DNA of 64,000 nt, taken from NCBI RefSeq assembly GCF_001648355.1, contig NZ_LXSL01000011.1, forward strand, positions 217,677 through 281,676, read 5' to 3'. A model generated the notes under the pieces. It did no database searches, had not been told where the DNA came from, and was given only the letters and a program-made list of their open reading frames with translations. Positions 1 to 7,087 of the stretch are shown here, piece after piece; position 1 is the first letter of the stretch, and each line of letters opens with the position of its first letter. Made by a program: the position numbers and the translations under genes. The stretch comes from Eikenella longinqua. Its GTDB lineage: Bacteria > Pseudomonadota > Gammaproteobacteria > Burkholderiales > Neisseriaceae.

Positions 1-41
1 CTGAAAGCGTGAGCTTCAACGAAGTTAAAACGAGCGAAGCA

Positions 42-61
42 AGTTTCTGCGAAGCTAAAAC
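42..61. repeat. Intergenic 20-bp motif, copy 1
   Basis: AGTTTCTGCGAAGCTAAAAC. The same motif, in either orientation, recurs between genes at 3383-3402, 4799-4818, 15870-15889 and 15909-15928. Shortened or degenerate forms lie near 5758, 30372, 44060 and 48760. All are near an eikDUS. No function is known to me. Confidence 0.7.
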
Positions 62-89
62 CAAAAAAAGCCCGCCGCAAACATAAAAA

Positions 90-127
90 AGGCTACCTGA
101 AACCCCTTTCCGGTTTTCAGGTAGCCT
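90..127. terminator. DUS-pair terminator after psd
   Basis: AGGCTACCTGAA at 90-101 and its complement at 116-127 form a 12-bp stem with a 14-nt loop, starting 23 bp past the psd stop. On the minus strand the stem is followed by a U-rich run (the complement of the A-run at 85-90). Confidence 0.7.
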
Positions 128-150
128 CTATCATCTTTTACGGCACAGGC

Positions 151-876
151 TCAGCCCGGCAACACCTCTTCCGCCGCCGCCTGCACCAAAGCTGCTGCCT
201 CTTCAATTACCTGCTGTTCGCCATCTGCTTCCAGCGGCAGCCGCGCCAAAATCGTTTCACTGGCGCGCACCTGCTCGCCGATGGCCACCAGCGGCACCGC
301 ATCCGTGGGCAGATACACATCCACCCGCGAGCCGAAGCGGATAAAGCCGTAGCGCTGGCCGCGCGTTACCTGCTCGCCCGGCCGCACATAACACAAAATG
401 CGCCGCGCCACCAAGCCCGCCACCTGCACAAACGTAACCTCGCGGCCGCTCTTCGTGGTGGCCAACACCGCATTGCGTTCGTTTTCCGTGCTTGCCTTAT
501 CCAGCGCCGCGTTCACAAACTGGCCGGGAAAATAATCCACCTGCGTAATCATGCCGTCAATCGGCGCGCGCTGCGAATGCACGTTGAACACATTCATAAA
601 CACGCTGATTTTCAAAGCCGGCACTTGGCGGAACGGGTCTTCCGCGCGCTCCACCACCACAATCCGACCATCTGCCGGGCAGAGCACCGCATCCGCATCC
701 GCCGGAATATCCCGCGCCGGATCGCGGAAAAACTGCACCGCAAACACAGTAAACAGCCAAAACGGCAGCGACCACCAGCCGCAGCAGCAGCTCACCAGCA
801 CACTCAGCAGCAGCCCGCCCAAAATAAACGGCCAGCCTTCCCGCGCAATCAGCGGATGGGGGTAAAAACGGTTCAC
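151..876 (-). CDS. psd: Phosphatidylserine decarboxylase proenzyme
   Basis: Pyruvoyl enzyme that decarboxylates phosphatidylserine to phosphatidylethanolamine at the inner membrane. I chose the GTG at 876 (241 aa, starting VNRFYPHPLIAREG) because AAGGA lies about 8 nt upstream and the protein then begins like neisserial Psd. An upstream ATG at 942 would add 22 unconserved residues. A hydrophobic hairpin spans about residues 15-46. FNVHSQRAP and KASTENERNAVL are family motifs. The self-cleavage site is FGS (G182-S183), giving a small alpha chain of about 59 residues, as in the short archaeal-type Psd class. The C-terminus is Ala/Glu-rich. The gene is flanked by an imperfect direct repeat (66-125 and 1027-1090). 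Confidence 0.93.
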   Translation of the reverse strand: MNRFYPHPLIAREGWPFILGGLLLSVLVSCCCGWWSLPFWLFTVFAVQFFRDPARDIPADADAVLCPADGRIVVVERAEDPFRQVPALKISVFMNVFNVHSQRAPIDGMITQVDYFPGQFVNAALDKASTENERNAVLATTKSGREVTFVQVAGLVARRILCYVRPGEQVTRGQRYGFIRFGSRVDVYLPTDAVPLVAIGEQVRASETILARLPLEADGEQQVIEEAAALVQAAAEEVLPG

Positions 877-1052
877 GGCATCATCCTTAAAGAAAATAGA
901 AACACGGCAGATTATACAAGAAAAGGCAGCCAACGCCCGCAACGGCCATCGAGGCTACCTAAAAAACAATCGCTGCCGTTTCAGCCCGCCATACCCTTCC
1001 GCCGCCACACAGGCTACCTGAAACCCAAAAGCCCGCCGCAAGCATAACCAAA

Positions 1053-1091
1053 AGGCTACCTGAAAAACCCTTTCCGGTTTTCAGGTAGCCC
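1053..1091. terminator. DUS-pair hairpin between membrane gene and psd
   Basis: Inverted eikDUS with a short loop, 10 bp past the stop of the 1101-1595 gene. It should end that transcript before psd, so psd probably has its own promoter in 877-1050. Confidence 0.6.
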
Positions 1092-1100
1092 CAAGCCGCC

Positions 1101-1595
1101 TCACCAATCCTCCCCCCGCTCGCCCGTATAATCGCCCCACGTTTCCTCCCGCGCATACGGCACCGCCATCAGCTGCGCCAACTTCTCGCCCGGCCACGGC
1201 AGCACCGCCGCCAACGTTTCGGCCACCAAGCGGTTAAACAACAACGGCACATCCAGCCCCACCTGCCGCAGCAAGGCACACAGCCCCGCCGCCAGCCCCG
1301 TCCACACTAGCGCCGACAGCAGCCGCCCGCGCAGATTATTGGACAGCCGCAGCGCAGCCGCCGCCACGCCCGTGAGCGCCGCCGGCAGCGCCAGCAGCCA
1401 CAAACCGTGCACCAGCGAAGCCAGCATCACCCCCAAGCCGCCCACACCCAGCAAATCCAGCAGCATTTCCTGCGGCGCCTGCCAGCCCGAACGCCACAAA
1501 ATGGCCAGCGCCCCATACATCAGCCCGCAGCCCGCCCCCGAATACAGCACATACCACCCCGCCATACGCCACAGCGGCAGTTTCTCCCCAGCCAT
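1101..1595 (-). CDS. Hypothetical four-helix inner-membrane protein
   Basis: A 164-aa protein I do not recognise. It has about four hydrophobic segments: residues 9-33 (WYVLYSGAGCGLMYGALAIL), 43-62, 65-82 and about 92-110. The C-terminal tail is hydrophilic and acidic, ending in a Trp (TGERGEDW). Codon bias and length make it a credible gene. The start ATG at 1595 begins MAGEKLPLW, with no strong Shine-Dalgarno. It lies upstream of psd on the same strand but is separated by 224 bp with a DUS hairpin, so co-transcription is doubtful. Confidence 0.65.
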   Translation of the reverse strand: MAGEKLPLWRMAGWYVLYSGAGCGLMYGALAILWRSGWQAPQEMLLDLLGVGGLGVMLASLVHGLWLLALPAALTGVAAAALRLSNNLRGRLLSALVWTGLAAGLCALLRQVGLDVPLLFNRLVAETLAAVLPWPGEKLAQLMAVPYAREETWGDYTGERGEDW

Positions 1596-1990
1596 CGCCG
1601 GCCTCCGTTTGCAAAAAGCCGAAGGCTACCTGAAAAAGGTTCGGCGGCATAGCCGAAGGGCTCAACCCGGCAAACCCGCCCAGCCCGTTTTCAGGTAGCC
1701 CCACGCACAAAGCAGGCTACCTGAAAAATAAGCAAAACGAATTCCCGCAAAGCCACAATGCGCCACCCCTTTGCCTTTCATGGCGCCGAAACATTTTCAG
1801 GTAGCCCCGCGCCAAAACTAGAGTGGATTAAATTTCAATCAGGACAAGGCGACGAAGCCGCAGACAGTACAGGCAGTACGGCAAGGCGAGACAACGCAGT
1901 CCTGGTTTAAAGTTAATCCACTGTAGACAAGCCCCCGCCTTCTGGCACACAATCCCAGCCTTCAACCATCTTGCCAAACAAAGGAGCATC
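1596..1990. other. Intergenic region before argG
   Basis: About 395 bp without a gene. It contains four eikDUS copies (about 1623, 1689, 1712 and 1795) and the Correia element at 1819-1925. The argG ribosome-binding site AAGGAG is at 1980-1985. No other signal seen. Confidence 0.7.
1819..1925. repeat. Correia element (CREE), copy 1
   Basis: 107 bp with terminal inverted repeats (TAGAGTGGATTAAATTT at the left; the right end reads TTAATCCACTGTA) and the usual core AGGACAAGGCGACGAAGCCG. Neisserial CREEs can carry promoters, bind IHF and be cut by RNase III. This copy ends 65 bp before argG and has mutated outer ends. Confidence 0.9.
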
Positions 1991-3337
1991 ATGAGCCAGA
2001 ATAACGCCACCATCCTGCAAACCCTCCCCGTCGGCCAAAAAGTCGGCATCGCCTTCTCCGGCGGGCTCGACACCTCCGCCGCCCTCCTGTGGATGAAACT
2101 CAAAGGCGCGCTGCCCTACGCCTACACCGCCAACCTCGGCCAGCCCGACGAAACCGACTACGAAACCATCCCGCGCAAAGCCAAAGAATACGGCGCCATC
2201 GAAGCCCGCCTGGTGGACTGCCGCGCCCAGCTCGCCCACGAAGGCATCGCCGCCATCCAATGCGGTGCGTTCCACGTATCCACCGGCGGCATGCCCTATT
2301 TCAACACCACCCCACTCGGCCGCGCCGTAACCGGCACCATGCTCGTTTCCGCCATGAAGCAAGACGACGTGCACATCTGGGGCGACGGCAGCACCTACAA
2401 AGGCAACGACATCGAACGCTTCTACCGCTACGGCCTGCTCACCAACCCCGCGCTCAAAATCTACAAGCCCTGGCTCGACCAGCAATTTATCGACGAACTC
2501 GGCGGCCGCCACGAAATGAGCCAATTCCTCATCGCTAACGGCTTCAACTACAAAATGTCGGTAGAAAAAGCCTATTCCACCGATTCCAATATGCTCGGCG
2601 CCACCCACGAAGCCAAAGATTTGGAATTCCTCAACAGCAGCGTGAAAATCGTGCAGCCCATCATGGGCGTGGCGTTTTGGGACGAAAATGTGGAAGTGAA
2701 GCCCGAAACCGTGTCTGTGCGCTTTGAAGAAGGCGTGCCCGTAGCGCTCAACGGCCAAACCTTCGCCAACGCGGTGGAGCTCTTCCTCGAAGCCAACCGC
2801 ATCGGCGGCCGCCACGGCTTGGGCATGAGCGACCAAATCGAAAACCGCATCATCGAAGCCAAATCGCGCGGCATCTACGAAGCCCCCGGCATGGCGCTGC
2901 TGCACATCGCCTACGAACGCCTGGTTACCGGCATCCACAACGAAGACACCATCGAACAATACCGCATCAACGGCCTGCGTCTCGGCCGCCTGCTCTACCA
3001 AGGCCGCTGGTTCGACAGCCAAGCCCTGATGCTACGCGAAACCGCCCAGCGCTGGGTGGCCAAAGCCATCACCGGCGAAGTTACGCTGGAGCTGCGGCGC
3101 GGCAACGACTATTCGATTCTGAACACCGAATCGCCCAACCTCACCTACCAGCCCGAACGCCTAAGCATGGAAAAAGTGGAAAACGCCGCCTTCACCCCGC
3201 TCGACCGCATCGGCCAGCTCACCATGCGCAACCTCGACATCACCGACACCCGCGCCAAACTCGGCATCTACGCCGACAGCGGCCTGCTCTCCCTGGGCGA
3301 AGGCGCCGTGTTGCCGAAACTCGGCAGCGGCAAGTAA
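1991..3337 (+). CDS. argG: Argininosuccinate synthase
   Basis: Condenses citrulline and aspartate using ATP to give argininosuccinate, the penultimate step of arginine synthesis. The 448 residues match the long E. coli-type class (about 447 aa). The PP-loop SGGLDTS is at residues 23-29; GRAVTGTMLV and the GDGSTYKGNDIERFYRYG stretch are conserved substrate-binding segments. The start has a good AAGGAG at 6 nt. It stands alone, with no other arg gene in the window. A Correia element lies just upstream and could affect expression. Confidence 0.96.
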   Translation: MSQNNATILQTLPVGQKVGIAFSGGLDTSAALLWMKLKGALPYAYTANLGQPDETDYETIPRKAKEYGAIEARLVDCRAQLAHEGIAAIQCGAFHVSTGGMPYFNTTPLGRAVTGTMLVSAMKQDDVHIWGDGSTYKGNDIERFYRYGLLTNPALKIYKPWLDQQFIDELGGRHEMSQFLIANGFNYKMSVEKAYSTDSNMLGATHEAKDLEFLNSSVKIVQPIMGVAFWDENVEVKPETVSVRFEEGVPVALNGQTFANAVELFLEANRIGGRHGLGMSDQIENRIIEAKSRGIYEAPGMALLHIAYERLVTGIHNEDTIEQYRINGLRLGRLLYQGRWFDSQALMLRETAQRWVAKAITGEVTLELRRGNDYSILNTESPNLTYQPERLSMEKVENAAFTPLDRIGQLTMRNLDITDTRAKLGIYADSGLLSLGEGAVLPKLGSGK

Positions 3338-3358
3338 GCCTGAGCCAGAGTCAATAAA

Positions 3359-3426
3359 AGGCTACCTGAAAAACCATTTGCGGTTTTAGCTTCGCAGAAA
3401 CTCGCGGAGCGCTTTTCAGGTAGCCT
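3359..3426. terminator. DUS pair after argG
   Basis: Inverted eikDUS (3359-3370 and 3415-3426) enclosing a copy of the 20-bp intergenic motif. The loop is long (44 nt), so terminator function is less certain than for the compact pairs. Confidence 0.45.
3383..3402. repeat. Intergenic 20-bp motif, copy 2
   Basis: GTTTTAGCTTCGCAGAAACT, exact complement of copy 1, held in the loop of the argG DUS pair. Confidence 0.7.
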
Positions 3427-3585
3427 TTATTCCGCACAGCTTGAGCCACACCGCGCAGAGTGCTTTCCTTTGCAGCAATAAGCGGAGCCACGTTTCAGCT
3501 TCATCCTAGCTACCATTTTTCAGGTAGCCTCAGCCCGCCCATGCGCTATAATGCCGCATCCCAACTTATTAATCTGCCCGCCGAC

Positions 3586-4770
3586 ATGCCCCGCCGCCCG
3601 CCCTTCCAGCCCGACAAATCCCTCAGCCGCCCCGAGCGCGTGTTGCTGGTGGGCGTAATGCTGGCCGACAGCTTTTCCGGCAGCAACGAGCAGCGCGCCC
3701 GCGCCTTCCAAAACGTGCTCGACGAAGCCGCCGAGCTGGTGCGTGCCGGCGGCGGCGAATTGGTGCACATCTCCACCGCCCGCCGCGAGCGCCCCACCGG
3801 CGCGCTGTTTGTGGGCAGCGGCAAGGCCGAAGAGCTCGCCGCCGAAGTGCAGGCGCACAATATCGAATTGGCCGTGTTCAACCACGAGCTCACGCCCACG
3901 CAGGAGCGCAACCTCGAAGCCAAGCTGCAATGCCGCGTGCTCGACCGCGTGGGGCTCATCCTCGCCATCTTCGCCCAGCGCGCGCAAAGCCAGGAAGGCC
4001 TCCTGCAAGTGGAGCTCGCCCAGCTCACCCACCTCTCCGGCCGCCTCGTGCGCGGCTACGGCCACCTGCAAAGCCAAAAAGGCGGCATCGGCCTCAAAGG
4101 CCCGGGCGAAACCCAGCTCGAAACCGACCGCCGCCTCATCGCCCAAAAAATCACCACGCTGAAAAAACGCCTCGCCGACGTACGGCGAGGGCGCGCCACC
4201 CGCCGCAAAGCCCGCCAGCAGGGCAGCCTGCCCACCTTCGCCCTGGTGGGCTACACCAACACCGGCAAATCCAGCCTCTTCAACCGCCTCACCAAAGCCG
4301 ACGTGCTGGCCAAAGACCAGCTCTTCGCCACGCTCGACACCACCGCCCGCCGCCTGTATCTGGATAACGAACACAGCATCATCCTCACCGACACCGTGGG
4401 CTTCGTGCGCGACCTGCCGCACCGCCTGGTGGCCGCCTTTTCCGCCACGCTGGAAGAAACCGCCCAAGCCGACGTGTTGCTGCATGTGGCCGACGCCTCC
4501 CAGCCCGACTGCGAGCAACGCATGGAAGACGTAAACCGCGTGCTGGCCGAAATCGGCGCCACCGACGTGCCCCAGCTCGTGCTCTACAACAAAATCGACC
4601 TGCTCCCGCCCGAGCAGCAAGCCCCCGGCATCCTACGCAGCAAAACCGGCCGCATTGCCGCCGTGCGCCTCTCCGTTACCCAAAGCCTCGGCCTGGAAGA
4701 CCTGCGCCAAGCCTTGATTGAATGGGCCGATGCGCACGGCAAAGCCGCAGGCGGCAAAAAGGCTACCTGA
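3586..4770 (+). CDS. hflX: Ribosome-associated GTPase HflX
   Basis: GTPase that splits stalled or heat-damaged 70S ribosomes. The N-terminal HflX domain includes ALFVGSGKAEELA. A coiled-coil linker follows, with the basic GGIGLKGPGETQLE signature, then the G domain: G1 GYTNTGKSSL from residue 222, G3 DTVGF from 269, G4 NKID from 335. I chose ATG 3586 (394 aa); the frame stays open back to 3460, but that stretch contains a DUS and a TATAAT box and is unlikely to be coding. ATG 3541 is possible. The gene ends inside an eikDUS, whose bases supply the last codons (KAT). No hfq neighbour is present. Confidence 0.93.
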   Translation: MPRRPPFQPDKSLSRPERVLLVGVMLADSFSGSNEQRARAFQNVLDEAAELVRAGGGELVHISTARRERPTGALFVGSGKAEELAAEVQAHNIELAVFNHELTPTQERNLEAKLQCRVLDRVGLILAIFAQRAQSQEGLLQVELAQLTHLSGRLVRGYGHLQSQKGGIGLKGPGETQLETDRRLIAQKITTLKKRLADVRRGRATRRKARQQGSLPTFALVGYTNTGKSSLFNRLTKADVLAKDQLFATLDTTARRLYLDNEHSIILTDTVGFVRDLPHRLVAAFSATLEETAQADVLLHVADASQPDCEQRMEDVNRVLAEIGATDVPQLVLYNKIDLLPPEQQAPGILRSKTGRIAAVRLSVTQSLGLEDLRQALIEWADAHGKAAGGKKAT

Positions 4771-4798
4771 AAACGATGTCTTGGCGAAGCCAAGGCTG

Positions 4799-4818
4799 AG
4801 TTTCTGCGAAGCTAAAAC
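4799..4818. repeat. Intergenic 20-bp motif, copy 3
   Basis: AGTTTCTGCGAAGCTAAAAC, identical to copy 1, between the hflX stop and a reverse eikDUS at 4826. Confidence 0.7.
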
Positions 4819-4859
4819 GTAAGCTTTCAGGTAGCCTTCCATACCACACCCAACCCGCC

Positions 4860-5693
4860 ATGAAACGCCTCCTGATTCCCGCCCTCATCCTCGCCGCCCT
4901 GTTCGGCCTCGCCTCCTGCGCCAACCAAGCGTTCTACTATCCCGACCATGCCGACTACGGCTCGCCCGCACAATCCGGCCTGCCCTACCAAAACGTTTAT
5001 TTCCACAGCGCCGACGGCACCCGCCTGCACGGCTGGTTTGTGCCCGCACAAGGCGTGGCCAGCCCCAAGCAGGCCGCCACCATCGTCCACTTCCACGGCA
5101 ACGCCCAAAACCTCTCCGCCCATTGGCAGGCCGTGAAATGGCTGCCTGCACAAGGCTACAACGTTTTCCTGTTCGACTACCGCGGCTACGGCCAATCCGC
5201 AGGCAAGCCCGGCCGCCAAGGCCTGTTTGAAGACAGCAACGCCGCACTCGACTACATCCGCACCCGCCCCGACGTGGATGCCGAGCGCCTGCTCGTGTTC
5301 GGCCAAAGCCTGGGCGGCACCAACGCCATCGCCGCCGTGGGCGCCGGCAACCGAGCAGGCGTGCGCGCCATCGCCATCGAATCCACCTTTTCCTCCTATG
5401 CCGCCATCGCCCACGACAAACTCCCCGGCGCCGGCCTGCTCCTGAGCAACATACACAGCGCCAGCCGCCACATCGCCGCCCTCAGCCCGATCCCCCTGCT
5501 GCTGATTCACGGCACCGCCGACCAAGTGATTCCCGCCCGGCATTCCCAAACCCTGTTCGACTTGGCGCGGCCGCCCAAACAGCTCGTGCTCATCCCCAGC
5601 GGCACCCACCTCGGCCTGCAAGGCCTGGGCGGCTACGAGCAAACCCTGCTCGATTTCTTTGCCCGCCACAGCCGAAGCAGCCCGGCAGAATAG
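4860..5693 (+). CDS. Alpha/beta-hydrolase lipoprotein (BEM46-like)
   Basis: 277-aa predicted serine hydrolase. The N-terminus is a lipoprotein signal with lipobox LASC and Cys20 as the acylated residue, so the enzyme should be membrane-anchored. The hydrolase core follows: nucleophile elbow GQSLGG with Ser150, acid Asp221 (HGTADQV) and His250 (SGTHLGL), a complete catalytic triad. HFHGNAQN forms the oxyanion-hole HG motif. The fold matches BEM46/YfhR-type hydrolases; the natural substrate is unknown. The gene follows hflX by 89 bp containing a DUS pair. Confidence 0.85.
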   Translation: MKRLLIPALILAALFGLASCANQAFYYPDHADYGSPAQSGLPYQNVYFHSADGTRLHGWFVPAQGVASPKQAATIVHFHGNAQNLSAHWQAVKWLPAQGYNVFLFDYRGYGQSAGKPGRQGLFEDSNAALDYIRTRPDVDAERLLVFGQSLGGTNAIAAVGAGNRAGVRAIAIESTFSSYAAIAHDKLPGAGLLLSNIHSASRHIAALSPIPLLLIHGTADQVIPARHSQTLFDLARPPKQLVLIPSGTHLGLQGLGGYEQTLLDFFARHSRSSPAE

Positions 5694-5836
5694 GCAGCTG
5701 CAAACCCGAACTCCGGCCCTTGCCCTCCCCATTTTTAGCCACGCCAAAGCTGCCGCCATAGCTTCGCAGAAACTCGCAGAGCTCATTTTTCAGGTAGCCT
5801 TTTATCCCCGCCAACCCTTTTCCAAACCCAACGCCC

Positions 5837-6826
5837 ATGACCATCCTCATCACCGGCGCCACCGGCGGCCTCGGCCGCAACGCCGCCGAACTCGCCCTGC
5901 AAACCGGCAGCCCCGTGCTCGCCCTCGGCCGCAATTCCGCCGCCCTCGCCGAGCTCGCCGCCCAAGGCTGCCGCACCCTTGCCGCCGACCTCACCCGCCC
6001 CCTGCCGCCCCGGCTGCTGCACGGCATCCGCGCCGTGTGGCACTGTGCCGCCCTCTCCGCCCCGTGGGGCCGTTATGCCGACTTTCACGCCGCCAACGTG
6101 CTCGCCACCGAGCAGCTCGCCCAAGCCGCCGGCCAAGCGCAAGTGCCCGTGTTTGTGCACATCTCCACCCCCTCCCTCTATTTCGACTTCCGCCACCGCC
6201 GCAACGTGCCCGAAAGCTTCCGCCCCGCACGCTACGTCAACCACTACGCCGCCACCAAAGCCCTGGCCGAACAACGCATCCTCGCCGCCGCCGAAAAGTT
6301 TCCGCACACCCGCTTCGTCATGCTGCGCCCGCGCGCCATCTTCGGCCGCCACGACCAAGTGCTGCTGCCCCGCCTGCTGCACGTTATCCGCCAGCGCGGC
6401 TTCCTGCCCCTGCCGCGCGGCGGCGCCGCCCTGATGGATTTCACCTACGCCCCCAACGTTGCCCACGCCATGCGGCTCGCCACCGAACGCCCCGGTATCC
6501 CCAGCGGCAGCGCGTTCAACATCACCAACCAAGAGCCGCTCACCCTGCGCCAAGTGGTCGACACCCTGCTCAAAGGCTACCTGAAACTCGATTTTCCCAT
6601 CCGCACCCCGCCCTACCCCCTGCTCGCCGCTGCCGCCGCCGCGCTCGAAGGCTGGAGCGCCCTCAGCCGCCGCGAGCCCCTGTTCACCCGCTACAGCATC
6701 GCCGCGCTGCACTACGACATGACATTGGACAACCGCGCCGCCCAAACTCTGCTCGGCTACACCCCGACCCACAATATGCAGCAAGCCATGGCCGCCACCG
6801 CCCTTTATTGGCGCGAACGGCTTTAG
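5837..6826 (+). CDS. Extended SDR NAD(P)-dependent epimerase/dehydratase
   Basis: 329-aa Rossmann protein. Glycine motif GATGGLG at residues 7-13, a Ser before the catalytic pair (HISTPSLYF), and Tyr137-x3-Lys141 (YAATK), as in extended short-chain dehydrogenases acting on nucleotide sugars or sterol-like substrates. The exact substrate cannot be told. An eikDUS lies in frame at about 6572 and encodes GYLK, in a region after the catalytic core, suggesting a tolerant loop. No sugar-biosynthesis neighbours are present. Confidence 0.85.
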   Translation: MTILITGATGGLGRNAAELALQTGSPVLALGRNSAALAELAAQGCRTLAADLTRPLPPRLLHGIRAVWHCAALSAPWGRYADFHAANVLATEQLAQAAGQAQVPVFVHISTPSLYFDFRHRRNVPESFRPARYVNHYAATKALAEQRILAAAEKFPHTRFVMLRPRAIFGRHDQVLLPRLLHVIRQRGFLPLPRGGAALMDFTYAPNVAHAMRLATERPGIPSGSAFNITNQEPLTLRQVVDTLLKGYLKLDFPIRTPPYPLLAAAAAALEGWSALSRREPLFTRYSIAALHYDMTLDNRAAQTLLGYTPTHNMQQAMAATALYWRERL

Positions 6827-6846
6827 CCGCCCAAATAGGCAAGCAA

Positions 6847-6888
6847 AAGGCTACCTGAAAACCAAAAATATGTTTTCAGGTAGCCTTT
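6847..6888. terminator. DUS-pair terminator after the SDR gene
   Basis: 12-bp eikDUS stem with an AT-rich loop, ending in a TTTT run, 20 bp past the stop. Confidence 0.65.
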
Positions 6889-6917
6889 TAAAATTGGCTT
6901 CGCTGAAGTTTACGTTC

Positions 6918-7023
6918 TATAGTGGATTAACAAAAACCAGTACCGCGTTGCCTCGCCTTGCCGTACTATCTGTACTGTCTGCGGCTTCGTCGCCTTGTCC
7001 TGATTTAAATTTCATCCACTATA
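6918..7023. repeat. Correia element (CREE), copy 2
   Basis: 106 bp between the convergent SDR and glnD genes. The ends TATAGTGGATTAA and ATCCACTATA are near consensus. It lies in opposite core orientation to copies 1, 3 and 4. Confidence 0.92.
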
Positions 7024-7087
7024 ACTTCACAGAAACTCGCCAAGCTTTTTCAGGTAGCCTTTTCCGTTTCCCAACACCAGCCCGGCG

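Noticed and set aside
3460..3585. Longer HflX start at 3460
   Set aside because: The extension runs through a DUS and a TATAAT box and has no family similarity.
3520..4620. 366-aa open frame antisense to hflX
   Set aside because: Antisense shadow rich in Gly/Ala/Val/His.
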